From Pseudoxanthobacter soli DSM 19599 (lineage in GTDB: Bacteria > Pseudomonadota > Alphaproteobacteria > Rhizobiales > Segnochrobactraceae): a stretch of 64,000 nucleotides of DNA. Shown one piece after another: positions 26,165 to 34,661 of this stretch. The position numbers were made by a program, and so were the translations under genes. Location of the stretch: assembly GCF_900148505.1 (NCBI RefSeq), contig NZ_FRXO01000004.1, positions 248,001-312,000 of the forward strand, read 5' to 3'. The notes beneath the pieces were generated by a model that was not told the DNA's origin, did not search any database, and saw nothing but the letters and a program-made list of their open reading frames with translations. Every line of letters begins with the position of its first letter. The first letter of the stretch is position 1.

Positions 26165-27616
26165 ATGGACCAGAGTGCGCCCGGAGGCTCCGGCCTCGAA
26201 CCCGTGACCGCGTTGCTCGATGGGCCGGCCGGTGCCATCGCCGACGCGGTCAACGGAAGGCGCGTCAGCGCGCGGGTGGTCGCCGAAGCCGCGCTCGCGC
26301 GGATCGCGGCCGCAAATCCCGTCGTCAATGCCTTCACCGATGTCACGGCCGCCCGGGCGCTCTCGGAAGCCGACAGCGTGGATGCTGCCATCGCCCGGGG
26401 CCGGACATTGCCGCTCGCCGGGGTGCCGTACTCGGTCAAGAACCTGTTCGATATCGAGGGCGTCACCACGCGCGCGGGCTCGCGCATCAATCGCGATCAT
26501 CCGCCGGCAACAGCAGACGGCCCGCTCGTGTCGCGAGCGAAGGCGGCCGGAGCAATCCTCACAGGTGCTGTGAATATGGGCGAATATGCCTATGACTTCA
26601 CAGGTGAAAACGTCCATGATGGCAACGCGCGCAACCCGCACGATCTCGACCGCATGTCCGGCGGCTCCTCCGGCGGATCGGGAACGGCGGTGGCCGCGGG
26701 CCTGTCTTCGTTCTCGCTCGGCTCCGACACCAATGGCTCGATCCGCGTGCCATCCTCCTTTTGCGGTCTGCTCGGCCTGAAGCCGACTTTCGGTCGCCTC
26801 AGCCGCTCCGGCACCTTCCCGTTTACGCCGAGCCTCGATCATCTCGGTCCGTTCGCCCGTTCCGCCCGGGACCTCGCGCTGATCTTCGATCTCCTGCAGG
26901 GTTGGGATGACGGCGATACGTCGCTGGCGCGTCGCCCGGCCATTGCGACACGCGACACGCTGGACTTGGGCCTCGGCGACCTGCGGATCGCCCGCGCCGG
27001 CGGCTACTTCACCGAACGCCTCGGGCCGGACGCCGAGGCGGCGATGAAGATCGTCGCCGATGCGCTCTCAGTCGACCGCGTCGTCGACGTGCCGGAGGCG
27101 CACCGCGCCCGTGCCGCAGCCTATGTCATCACCACGGCGGAATCGGCCACGGTGCATCTCGACCGCCTGCGGAAGCGGGCGGGCGACTTCGACCCCGCGA
27201 CCCGCGACCGCTTCCTCTCCGGGGCGATGGTGCCGACGCCGTGGTATGTTGCGGCTCACCGCTTCCGCTCCTGGTTCAAGGCCTCGATGGCCCGCATCTT
27301 CGAGAGCGTGGATGCGCTGATCGCGCCGGCGACGCCGTTTGCCGCCCTTCGTTCGGGAACCGCCACCATCACGCTCGGCGGCGTGGAGCTGCCGGCGCGG
27401 CCGAACATCGGCATCTTCACCCAGCCGATCAGTTTCGTCGGCCTGCCGGTCGCGGCGGTTCCGGTATGGCCGCAGGGTGACGAGGGTCTGCCGATCGCCG
27501 TTCAGGTGATCGCGCCGGCCTGGCGGGAGGATATCGCGCTGCGGATCGCCCACAGCCTGCAAGAGACGGGCGTGGCACGTGCGCCCGTCGCGCGGCAGTT
27601 CCGGGGCAAGACATGA
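26165..27616 (+). CDS. atzE: AtzE-family amidohydrolase (1-carboxybiuret hydrolase / HpxY-like)
   Basis: A 483-residue amidase-signature enzyme. The Ser-cisSer-Lys triad is Lys92 (VPYSVKNLFDI), Ser168 (GGSSGGSG) and Ser192 (GSDTNGSIRVPS). The start MDQSAPGG is the first ATG with a GGAG upstream; a TTG 27 bases earlier is less likely. AtzE with AtzG deaminates 1-carboxybiuret in the cyanurate pathway; its relative HpxY with HpxX and HpxZ serves oxalurate breakdown. The presence of AtzG, AtzH/HpxZ and AtzF around it fits either. The gene is coupled by ATGA to the next one. Family is certain, substrate is not. Confidence 0.9.
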   Translation: MDQSAPGGSGLEPVTALLDGPAGAIADAVNGRRVSARVVAEAALARIAAANPVVNAFTDVTAARALSEADSVDAAIARGRTLPLAGVPYSVKNLFDIEGVTTRAGSRINRDHPPATADGPLVSRAKAAGAILTGAVNMGEYAYDFTGENVHDGNARNPHDLDRMSGGSSGGSGTAVAAGLSSFSLGSDTNGSIRVPSSFCGLLGLKPTFGRLSRSGTFPFTPSLDHLGPFARSARDLALIFDLLQGWDDGDTSLARRPAIATRDTLDLGLGDLRIARAGGYFTERLGPDAEAAMKIVADALSVDRVVDVPEAHRARAAAYVITTAESATVHLDRLRKRAGDFDPATRDRFLSGAMVPTPWYVAAHRFRSWFKASMARIFESVDALIAPATPFAALRSGTATITLGGVELPARPNIGIFTQPISFVGLPVAAVPVWPQGDEGLPIAVQVIAPAWREDIALRIAHSLQETGVARAPVARQFRGKT

Positions 27617-28416
27617 CAGACGGCCGCGAACGCGTCGCGCGCTGGGCAGGCCGCAACGGCGAGAAGGACACGCTCAGGAGTGAAGTTTGGGCGCGCATGG
27701 TCGCGCTCGGGATCGATGTAGGCCCGGTTGAAAGCCGCATCCCCAATTTCGTCGGCGCGGACATGGCGGCCCTTCGCCTCTCCCGGCTGCCGGCGTGGCA
27801 GAACGCCCGGGTCGTGAAGTGCAATCCCGATCCGCCGCAGATCCCTGTTCGCCTGCGGGCGCTTTACGACGGCAAGATCGTCTATGCTCCCGTGCCGGAA
27901 CTCGTTGAAGGCCTGCCGTTCGTGCGCCTCGATCCGGCCGCGCTTGCCGGGGCTGGCATCCAGTTCGAGTTCGCCGCGACCTCCCAGGGTTTCCTGCAGG
28001 TCGGCGAGCCCGTCCAGTTCGAGGACATGGAGATGCTCGATTTCGTCGTTGTCGGCTGCGTGGCCGTGAGCCGCGCCGGTGGCCGGACGGGCAAAGGCGG
28101 CGGCTTTGCCGATCTCGAACTCGGCATATTCCGGGAACTCGGCAAGCTCGGTCCCGCGGCTCCCATTGCGACGACGGTTCATTCCTGCCAGGTCGTCGCG
28201 GACGATCTGTTGCCGATGATGCCCCACGATTCCGCGCTCGACATCATCGCCACGGACGTGGAACTGATCGAAACCCGCACCGCGTTCACCCAGCCGGGCG
28301 GCGTCGCCTGGGAGGAGGTCCAGCCGGACCAGTATGCCTCGATTCCCTTCCTGACCGACCTGCGACGCCGGATCGAGCGGAACCGCGCCGGTGCGGATGC
28401 GGGCTCGCCGGAATGA
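27613..28416 (+). CDS. 5-formyltetrahydrofolate cyclo-ligase-fold protein
   Basis: A 267-residue protein of the 5-FTHF cyclo-ligase (MTHFS) superfamily. The N-terminal region has SRIPNFVGADMAALRLSRLP and VKCNPDPPQIPVRLRALYDG, and the C-terminal half carries the conserved glycine-rich nucleotide loop GGRTGKGGGFADLE (residues 156-169). It is not the housekeeping cyclo-ligase type, being longer and differing at the N-terminus, and it sits in an amide-hydrolase operon, overlapping atzE by ATGA. A role in handling a formyl or carboxylated intermediate, or ATP-dependent activation, is possible but unproven. Confidence 0.75.
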   Translation: MTDGRERVARWAGRNGEKDTLRSEVWARMVALGIDVGPVESRIPNFVGADMAALRLSRLPAWQNARVVKCNPDPPQIPVRLRALYDGKIVYAPVPELVEGLPFVRLDPAALAGAGIQFEFAATSQGFLQVGEPVQFEDMEMLDFVVVGCVAVSRAGGRTGKGGGFADLELGIFRELGKLGPAAPIATTVHSCQVVADDLLPMMPHDSALDIIATDVELIETRTAFTQPGGVAWEEVQPDQYASIPFLTDLRRRIERNRAGADAGSPE

Positions 28417-28452
28417 AGCGTTTCGCCGGCCACGCGGCCGGCCTGTACCGGA

Positions 28453-28884
28453 GTGATCGTCTTGCCGTCTGCGCCTTCGTCCGCCGTTGAAATCGACATT
28501 CCCGAGGTGAAGAGCGACCTCGAAGCCGTGTTCGCACGGTATGAGGCCGCCCTCGTCACCAACGACGTCGCGACGCTCGACGCCCTCTTCTTCGATGCGT
28601 CGTCGACCATCCGTTACGGCGAGAACGAGAACCTCTATGGCTTCGCGGAGATCGCGGCATTCCGGGCACGCCGGTCGCCGCTGTTTCTCGGCCGCAAGCT
28701 GGAGCGTACCGTCATCACCACGTTCGGCCGGGACTACGGCGTCGCCTCGACGCTCTATCGGCGTGAAAGCGCGACCGGCCGTCTCGGCCGCCAGAGCCAG
28801 ACATGGGTGAGGTTTCCGGATGGCTGGAAAATCGTCGCGGCGCATGTCAGCGCAATCGACGATCCCGCTACCGTGGGCAGTTGA
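28453..28884 (+). CDS. AtzH/HpxZ-like protein (DUF3225, NTF2-like fold)
   Basis: A 143-residue protein starting at GTG. It matches the DUF3225/AtzH or HpxZ type: EVKSDLEAVFARYEAALVTN, LDALFFDASSTIRYGENENL-YGF, and a C-terminal WVRFPDGWKIVAAHVS strand. The fold is NTF2/SnoaL-like. HpxZ accompanies HpxX and HpxY in oxalurate catabolism; AtzH accompanies AtzG and AtzE in cyanurate-type clusters, where an amidase-like role has been proposed. It lies 36 bases after the MTHFS-like gene, so the set atzG-atzE-X-atzH is one transcript. Confidence 0.85.
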   Translation: MIVLPSAPSSAVEIDIPEVKSDLEAVFARYEAALVTNDVATLDALFFDASSTIRYGENENLYGFAEIAAFRARRSPLFLGRKLERTVITTFGRDYGVASTLYRRESATGRLGRQSQTWVRFPDGWKIVAAHVSAIDDPATVGS

Positions 28885-28891
28885 CAGGGTC

Positions 28892-28902
28892 GATTGACAA
28901 TC
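28892..28902. promoter_or_regulatory. Palindrome before the GntR gene
   Basis: GATTG-A-CAATC is a perfect 11-base palindrome, 7 bases after the atzH stop and about 100 bases before the GntR start. Its arms resemble the ATTG and CAAT arms of the operon's operators but the spacing is shorter. Possible autoregulatory half-site arrangement; weak support. Confidence 0.25.
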
Positions 28903-29008
28903 CTGCCGGCCGCGTTCAAGTGAAACCGGAGAGGGATTTGACGGGGCTGCGGGCTCCTCCCGGTCATCCGCACGGCAACCGCCTTCGGCACGTACGAGAA
29001 CGGATCCC

Positions 29009-29731
29009 ATGCCATCATCCGATTCGCCCGAATCCGGTTCGAGCGGCGAGGCCGGCACGGTGCCCCTCCGCGGCGCCGCATCTGTCAAACCGCGGCGGAC
29101 GCGCGCGGAGGATCTGCGGCTTCAGCTTGCCGACGAGATCGTCCGCGGCGTGCTCTCGCCGGGCACGGCACTCGACGAGATCGGTATCGCCACCCGGTTC
29201 GGCGTGTCGCGCACGCCGGTGCGGGAGGCGCTTCGCCAGCTTTCCTCGAGCGGCCTCGTCGAGCTGCGCCCCCACCGAGGCGCCGTCGTCACCAGGCTGT
29301 CCGAAGAGCGGCTGATGGAGATGTTCGTGGCGATGGCGGAACTGGAAGCCGTTTGCGCCGGCCTCGCCGCGCAGAACATGACGGCGGCCGAGCGGCGCGA
29401 ACTCGAAAGCGTCCACCGCGCCCTCTGCGATCTCGTCGCCGCCGGCGATCAGTTGCGCTATGCCGAACTGAACGAGGTCTTCCACGGCACGCTCTATCGC
29501 GGCGCCCACAACGACTATCTCGCGGAATTGACCTTCGCGACCCGCTCGCGCCTCACGCCGTTCCGCCGGGCCCAGTTCCGCACAATCGGCCGGCTCGGCG
29601 AATCCTATGAAGAACACGATCGGGTGGTGCAGGCGATCCTGCGCGGCGACCGCCTCACCGCGCAGCAGGAAATGCGCGCCCACATCGGCATCGTGAAGAA
29701 CAGCTTCGACCGCTACGCCGAGGCGCTCTGA
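29009..29731 (+). CDS. GntR-family transcriptional regulator, FCD subfamily
   Basis: A 240-residue regulator. After a flexible 25-residue lead, the winged helix spans about 29-95 (DLRLQLADEIVRGVLSPGTA, GVSRTPVREALRQLSSSGLV) and the FCD domain follows, with ELNEVFHGTLYRGAHNDYL and EEHDRVVQAILRGD holding likely metal and ligand residues. It lies 124 bases after the atzH-like gene and is convergent with atzF. It is the only regulator in the cluster and belongs to the class that binds TTGTATRCAA-like sites, so it probably controls both the transporter operon and atzF, with a pathway intermediate as inducer. Confidence 0.92.
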   Translation: MPSSDSPESGSSGEAGTVPLRGAASVKPRRTRAEDLRLQLADEIVRGVLSPGTALDEIGIATRFGVSRTPVREALRQLSSSGLVELRPHRGAVVTRLSEERLMEMFVAMAELEAVCAGLAAQNMTAAERRELESVHRALCDLVAAGDQLRYAELNEVFHGTLYRGAHNDYLAELTFATRSRLTPFRRAQFRTIGRLGESYEEHDRVVQAILRGDRLTAQQEMRAHIGIVKNSFDRYAEAL

Positions 29732-29780
29732 CACCTCGGCGGGCACGGCCGTCGGAGCAGGTCCGGCAGGCCGGCAATGC

Positions 29781-29801
29781 CCCGGGCTGCACCGCCCCGG
29801 G
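29781..29801. terminator. Possible hairpin between convergent gntR and atzF
   Basis: CCCGGG at 29781-29786 and again at 29796-29801 can pair around a 9-base loop in the 87-base gap between the two converging genes. Weak support, no T-run. Confidence 0.3.
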
Positions 29802-29818
29802 ACATATCTTGCTCGTGG

Positions 29819-31666
29819 TCATGCGTCGGTCGTGGCCTGGACATAGGCGCGCCAGCCGCCGAACCCGGTGATGTCGAGCGCGCCGTGCACCCCGATCGCC
29901 TCGCACAGGAAGCCGGGGACGGCGCTGCCGTCCGCCAGACGTACGGAGCCGATGGTGAGCGGCGCCGGCACCTTCGCCACGAAGTCCGCAAATCCTGCCG
30001 GCGGCAGCGCCCAGATCTCGAGAGCGATCTCCTCGCCCTCCTCCGGGCCGACACGCAGCAGGCCCGGGCGCTGCGCACCCTGTCCCTGCCGCGCCAGAGC
30101 ATAGAGCCGGTAGTGCGGTCCGGTGTGCGTCCCGCGCACGAACTGGCCCCCGCGCGACGTGAGTTCACCGTTGAGCGGCATGCCCGAGAGGTGTGCGCCG
30201 ACGACACCGAGTTCGATCAACGGCCCGGACGCAGAGACGGCAGATGCCGGCGCAGCGGCCGCCGGCGCCAACGTCCTGCCGGCCGGGCTATCCGGCTGCG
30301 GCCGGCCGGTGGCGCCGAGCGGAGTCGCTGCCCGGGCATGGAGCGCGGCGCCGAGCGGCGCGAGGAAACCGTCGCGACCGGCGGGCGCGATCAGGGTGAC
30401 GCCGGCCGGCAGGCCATCGCCGCGGAATGGCCCGGGCACCGCGAGCGCGCAGAGATCGAGCAGGTTCACGAAGTTGGTGTAGGTGCCGAGCCTGCTGTTC
30501 GGCCCGATGGGATCGGTCTCCAGCTCCGCGATCGTGGCGATGCCGGGAATCGAGGGCACCATCAGCGCATCGATCTCCTGCCAGAGCGGAGCGGCCTCGC
30601 GAGCAAGTGCCGCGAGGCGATAGCGGCCGACGAAGGCATCCACCGCCGAGAACCGCCCGGCACCGGAGATGATCCGTCGCGTCACCGGCAGCAGGGCTTC
30701 GATGTCGGAACTGAGGAAATCCCGGGCGCCGGCATAGCGCTCCGCCACCCATGGCCCGTCATAGAGCAGCGAGGCGACGGCAAACAGCGGCGACATGTCG
30801 ACCGGTACGAGCCGCGCACCGGCGTCTTCCGCCAGGGCAAGCGAGGCGTCGAACGCGGCCTCCGCGTTCACGTCGCCGAAGAAGCGCCGGCTCGCCGCAT
30901 CCGGAACCCCGAGCCTGACCGAAGGGCGCGTGAGAACTTCCGGTTGGAACGGCACCGGCCGCGAGAACGGATCATCGGCATCGTAGCCGGCAGCGACGGA
31001 GGTGATAGCGACTGCATCCGCGACCGTCAGGGCAAATACCGAAACGCAGTCGAGCGTGCGGCATGCGGGTACCACGCCGCGCGTCGACAGCAGCCCCAGG
31101 CTCGGTTTCAGCCCGACCACGTTGTTGAGCGCGGCCGGCACGCGGCCGGATCCGGCGGTATCGGTGCCGAGGGCGAAGCTGACGATGCCGCGGGCGACGG
31201 CCACGCCAGACCCGGAGGACGAGCCGCCCGGCACGACGGCCGGGTCGAACGGGTTCAGCGGCACGGGATAGGGCGTACGCACGCCGACGAGTCCGGTCGC
31301 GAACTGGTCGAGATTGGTCTTGCCAACCGGCAGCGCGCCCGCCGCGACGAGCCGTTCCACGACCGTCGCCGAGCGCTCCGGCCGATAGGCGAAGGCCGGG
31401 CACGCCGCCGTCGTCGGCAGCCCGGCGAGATCGATATTGTCCTTGATCGCGAACGGCACGCCCCACAGCGGATAACGTTCGGCATCGAACGGCGGCAGCG
31501 CCCGCGCCATGGCCATGAGAGTCTCACGGTCATGAATCGCGATGAAGATCCCCGGATCATCCGCCTCGGCGAGGCGCTTGAATACCTGTTCGATCACCTC
31601 CACGGGGCTGAGACCGGCGGCATAGGCGGCGTGCAGGCGAACCAGGTCGAAGTCGAGATCGGCCAT
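29819..31666 (-). CDS. atzF: Allophanate hydrolase AtzF (amidase domain plus C-terminal AtzF domain)
   Basis: A 615-residue two-domain enzyme. The start MADLDFDLVRLHAAYAAGLS follows GGGAG. The amidase domain covers about residues 1-440, with the triad Lys75 (VPFAIKDNIDL), Ser149 in PGGSSSGSG and nucleophile Ser173 (TDTAGSGRVPAAL). After a Pro/Ala-rich linker (about 452-483) comes the AtzF C-terminal domain (about 485-610, ending in LDITGFGGWRAYV), which completes turnover to CO2. AtzF converts allophanate or 1,3-dicarboxyurea to ammonia and CO2. It is the last step for the products of biuH and atzE-atzG nearby. It is transcribed towards them from a promoter with two operators shared with the transporter operon. 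Confidence 0.93.
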   Translation of the reverse strand: MADLDFDLVRLHAAYAAGLSPVEVIEQVFKRLAEADDPGIFIAIHDRETLMAMARALPPFDAERYPLWGVPFAIKDNIDLAGLPTTAACPAFAYRPERSATVVERLVAAGALPVGKTNLDQFATGLVGVRTPYPVPLNPFDPAVVPGGSSSGSGVAVARGIVSFALGTDTAGSGRVPAALNNVVGLKPSLGLLSTRGVVPACRTLDCVSVFALTVADAVAITSVAAGYDADDPFSRPVPFQPEVLTRPSVRLGVPDAASRRFFGDVNAEAAFDASLALAEDAGARLVPVDMSPLFAVASLLYDGPWVAERYAGARDFLSSDIEALLPVTRRIISGAGRFSAVDAFVGRYRLAALAREAAPLWQEIDALMVPSIPGIATIAELETDPIGPNSRLGTYTNFVNLLDLCALAVPGPFRGDGLPAGVTLIAPAGRDGFLAPLGAALHARAATPLGATGRPQPDSPAGRTLAPAAAAPASAVSASGPLIELGVVGAHLSGMPLNGELTSRGGQFVRGTHTGPHYRLYALARQGQGAQRPGLLRVGPEEGEEIALEIWALPPAGFADFVAKVPAPLTIGSVRLADGSAVPGFLCEAIGVHGALDITGFGGWRAYVQATTDA

Positions 31667-32059
31667 GGCGGCTCCCGGGCTTGCGGTGGAGGATTCCCGG
31701 ATTGTATGCAAGTTTCACGCCTGTCGTCATGTATACAATTCCGACAGCATGTGATTTTCCATGAACTTGTGGAATCGACTTCGACGCTCACGCCCGCCAG
31801 CATCCTGCCGACTGCCGAAAATGCCTTCAAATTGGGCAATCAGGAGCGCTCGCAGCGAGCCGGAGCATCGCCCGCGACGACCTGCCTGCGCGACGACGCC
31901 TCTTGAAACTTGATCCAGCGCAGCGGCTGGAAACGGATCCGTGTTAAATCGGGCGTCTGCTCCGAAAGGCGAATTCCGGCGCATCTCACGGCGCGCTATT
32001 CCCGTTCGTCACCCCCGGACAGAAAATCTGCCGCCATGCCGCCCGCACGAGGAAACGCC
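31667..32059. other. Divergent promoter region between atzF and the CoA-transferase gene
   Basis: A 393-base gap without a convincing gene. Its left end contains the two atzF operators; the right end contains AGGA ahead of the CoA-transferase start. Nothing else recognisable. Confidence 0.45.
31701..31739. promoter_or_regulatory. Paired operators in front of atzF
   Basis: ATTGTATGCAAG (31701-31712) and CATGTATACAAT (31728-31739), 27 bp start to start, 35-73 bases before the atzF start codon. The first shares 11 of 12 bases with the two operators before the BMP transporter operon 12 kb away. Position over the expected promoter suits repression. Confidence 0.72.
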
Positions 32060-33565
32060 ATGCCCACGACCCGGATTCGCCGCGCCTCGCTTCTCGACCG
32101 CGTCGTGACCGCCGAGGAGGCTGCCCGCTACATCCGCGACGGCATGACGGTCGGGATGAGCGGCTTCACCCGCGCGGGCGAGGCGAAGGCGGTACCGATG
32201 GCGCTGGCCCAGCGCGCCAAGACCGATCCGCTCAAGATCACTCTGATCACCGGCGCCTCGCTCGGCAACGACCTCGACAAGACCCTCGCCGAGGCCCACG
32301 TACTTTCGCGCCGCCTGCCCTTCCAGGCCGATCCTTCGCTGCGCAAGGCGATCAACGCCGGCGAGGTCATGTTCGTCGACCAGCATCTCTCCGAAACGGT
32401 GGAGATGCTGCGCGCCCGCACGCTCGGGCCGATCGACGTCGCGGTGGTGGAGGCGGTCGCGATCACAGCCGACGGCGGCATCGTGCCGACGACGTCCGTC
32501 GGCAACTCGGCAACGTTCGCCATCCTCGCCGAGAAGGTCATCGTCGAGATCAACACTTCCCAGCCGCCGGAACTCGAAGGCCTGCACGACATCTACATCC
32601 CGACCCGCCGTCCGACCCGCCAGCCGATTCCCGTGATGGCACCGGACCAGCGCGTCGGCCTGCCGTTCATCCCGATCGACCCCGACAAGATCGTGGCCAT
32701 CGTGATGACGGAGAAGCTCGACAGCTCCGCCTCGGTTCAGGCACCGGACGAGGATACCCGGGCGATCGCCCGCCATCTCATCGGGCTGCTGGAGCGCGAG
32801 GTCGAGCTCGGGCGGCTGACCCATTCGCTTCCGCCGCTGCAGGCGGGCATCGGCTCGGTCGCGAACGCCGTGCTGCACGGCTTCATCGATTCCCCGTTTC
32901 ACGACCTCACGATGTATTCCGAAGTGCTGCAGGACAGCACTTTCGACCTGATCGATGCCGGCAAGCTCAACTTCGCGTCCGGTTCATCGATCACGCTGTC
33001 GGAAGCGAAATATCGCGCCGTGATCCCCAACATCTCGCACTACAAGAACCGGCTGGTGCTGCGGCCGCAGGAGATCAGCAACCATCCTGAGGTGGTGCGA
33101 CGTCTCGGCCTCATCTGCATCAACACGGCGCTGGAGGTCGATCTCTACGGCAACGTCAATTCCACGCATGTCGGCGGCACGCACATGATGAACGGCATCG
33201 GCGGCTCGGGCGATTTCGCCCGTAACGCCTCGCTGTCGGTGTTCGTCACCAAGTCCATCGCCAAGGACGGCCGCATCTCGAGCGTGGTGCCGATGGTCAG
33301 CCACGTCGACCATAATGAGCACGATGTCGACGTCATCGTCACCGAGGTTGGCATCGCCGACCTGCGCGGGCTGGCCCCGCGGGAGCGCGCGCGCGAGATC
33401 ATCGCCAACTGCGTGCACCCGTCCTATCGCGGAGCGCTCGAGGATTACTTCGAGCGTGCTCTCAAGCGTGGCGGACAAACCCCTCATATCATTGAGGAGG
33501 CGCTGTCCTGGCACGTGCGGTTGCGCGAGACCGGGACGATGCTTCTGCCCGAGACCGTGGCCTGA
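32060..33565 (+). CDS. Acetyl-CoA hydrolase / succinate-CoA transferase family (class I, AarC/Cat1-like)
   Basis: A 501-residue class I CoA-transferase. The start MPTTRIRRASLLDRVVTAEE is preceded by AGGA; upstream sequence in frame is not family-like. Visible are the N-terminal DGMTVGMSGFTRAGEAKAVP, the region MYSEVLQDSTF holding the expected catalytic Glu, GGTHMMNGIGGSGDFARNAS, and DIIVTE-like VDVIVTEVGIADLRGLAPRE. AarC-type enzymes move CoA between succinyl-CoA and acetate or related acids; others hydrolyse acetyl-CoA. The gene diverges from atzF and ends in a terminator, so it is probably independent of the ureide cluster. Confidence 0.88.
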   Translation: MPTTRIRRASLLDRVVTAEEAARYIRDGMTVGMSGFTRAGEAKAVPMALAQRAKTDPLKITLITGASLGNDLDKTLAEAHVLSRRLPFQADPSLRKAINAGEVMFVDQHLSETVEMLRARTLGPIDVAVVEAVAITADGGIVPTTSVGNSATFAILAEKVIVEINTSQPPELEGLHDIYIPTRRPTRQPIPVMAPDQRVGLPFIPIDPDKIVAIVMTEKLDSSASVQAPDEDTRAIARHLIGLLEREVELGRLTHSLPPLQAGIGSVANAVLHGFIDSPFHDLTMYSEVLQDSTFDLIDAGKLNFASGSSITLSEAKYRAVIPNISHYKNRLVLRPQEISNHPEVVRRLGLICINTALEVDLYGNVNSTHVGGTHMMNGIGGSGDFARNASLSVFVTKSIAKDGRISSVVPMVSHVDHNEHDVDVIVTEVGIADLRGLAPRERAREIIANCVHPSYRGALEDYFERALKRGGQTPHIIEEALSWHVRLRETGTMLLPETVA

Positions 33566-33573
33566 AAGGCGAC

Positions 33574-33593
33574 GGGCGGGTAAAGTCCCGCCC
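33574..33593. terminator. Terminator between convergent CoA-transferase and mutarotase genes
   Basis: GGGCGGG-TAAAGT-CCCGCCC is a perfect 7-bp GC stem, 8 bases after the CoA-transferase stop and 10 bases before the end of the leftward mutarotase gene. It can serve both strands. Confidence 0.6.
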
Positions 33594-33602
33594 ATCCTTC
33601 CG

Positions 33603-34619
33603 TCAGAGCGCCTCGAAGCGGAAGCTGTAGCTCGTCTTCAGCGGGGCGCCGGGCGCGAAGCGCGTTGCGGTGCCGACGCCGGCGGCACGCAGCGGCGATG
33701 CCGGATTGAGCCCGTGGGCATAGCCGAGGTCGAATGCGGCGGAGATCGGCTCCACGCCGAGGCCGAGGAAGCGCCCGTTCCACGGCGCGAACTTGCGCCC
33801 GCGATTGGAAACCCAGAGCAGCAGCCCGGGCAGCACGGCGGCGTCCCAGTCCAGGATGGTACGATAGCGCTCGGCATGGTTGGTGAGGATCACCCGCCCG
33901 CCATGGTCGGCCGCAATCAGCAGTTCCTCGGCATCGCGGTCGAGCGGCAGCCGGGCGAAAGACAGCGTGGAGCCGTCCATCATCGGCACGGCATCGAGGC
34001 CCGGCACCACTTGACCGTGGGCCGCGCGCGACACGCCCTTCTCGAACTCACCCGGATAAGTGAACACGCGGACCGGGCCCTCGAACCCGATCTCGAAGGC
34101 GCCGGGCTCCTCAGGCAGCGCGAAGGTCGGGTGCAGTCCCCACGGCATCTCGCACGATCGCCGCGCCGTGATCTCCACCACCACCGAGATCATCGCCTCA
34201 CCCGGCAGAACGTGGATCGCACGCGAGACGCGCTCGATCGGCATCTCCTCGGGAAAGTCGAAGTGGCAGGCCAGATGGTCCGGCGAGCACGAATCGAGCA
34301 CCCAGGGCTCGTTCGCGACCGCGCCGTGGCCGTAGGCGTCCGGCGAGGCGAGATCGCGGTTCACACCCGTCATCCAGTCGGGGAGCAGGTCCGTGCGCGG
34401 CTTGCCAGGAAGCCCGAACGGCAGGCAGGTCCAGTCGCCACGTAGCCCCTGCAACAGCGGCCCGACCGGCGGCTCGAACCGCTCGTCGGCCCAGGGCGCG
34501 ACCTTGAACGGGAACACCTTGCGGCCGTCGTCGAGCACGATCTCCACCGGCGCCATCATCGCCCCGGTCGGCCGCACCGCGATGTGGCCCCGGTCCCAGC
34601 CGAGCGTCCAGTCGGTCAT
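33603..34619 (-). CDS. Aldose 1-epimerase-like protein (galactose mutarotase fold)
   Basis: A 338-residue protein of the galactose-mutarotase-like superfamily. [20 protein letters not shown] is taken as the start because AAGGA lies about nine bases before it; an ATG three codons earlier is too close. Landmarks are the central His of [16 protein letters not shown], the [11 protein letters not shown] region and the closing [20 protein letters not shown] with the probable acidic catalytic residue. Such enzymes interconvert alpha and beta anomers of sugars. It lies 42 bases after an AGE-family isomerase gene on the same strand, so the two probably act on the same sugar. Confidence 0.82.
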   Translation of the reverse strand: MTDWTLGWDRGHIAVRPTGAMMAPVEIVLDDGRKVFPFKVAPWADERFEPPVGPLLQGLRGDWTCLPFGLPGKPRTDLLPDWMTGVNRDLASPDAYGHGAVANEPWVLDSCSPDHLACHFDFPEEMPIERVSRAIHVLPGEAMISVVVEITARRSCEMPWGLHPTFALPEEPGAFEIGFEGPVRVFTYPGEFEKGVSRAAHGQVVPGLDAVPMMDGSTLSFARLPLDRDAEELLIAADHGGRVILTNHAERYRTILDWDAAVLPGLLLWVSNRGRKFAPWNGRFLGLGVEPISAAFDLGYAHGLNPASPLRAAGVGTATRFAPGAPLKTSYSFRFEAL

Positions 34620-34661
34620 GACTTGCATCCTTGGCTTCGTTGCCGGCCGTCCCGTCAGGGC

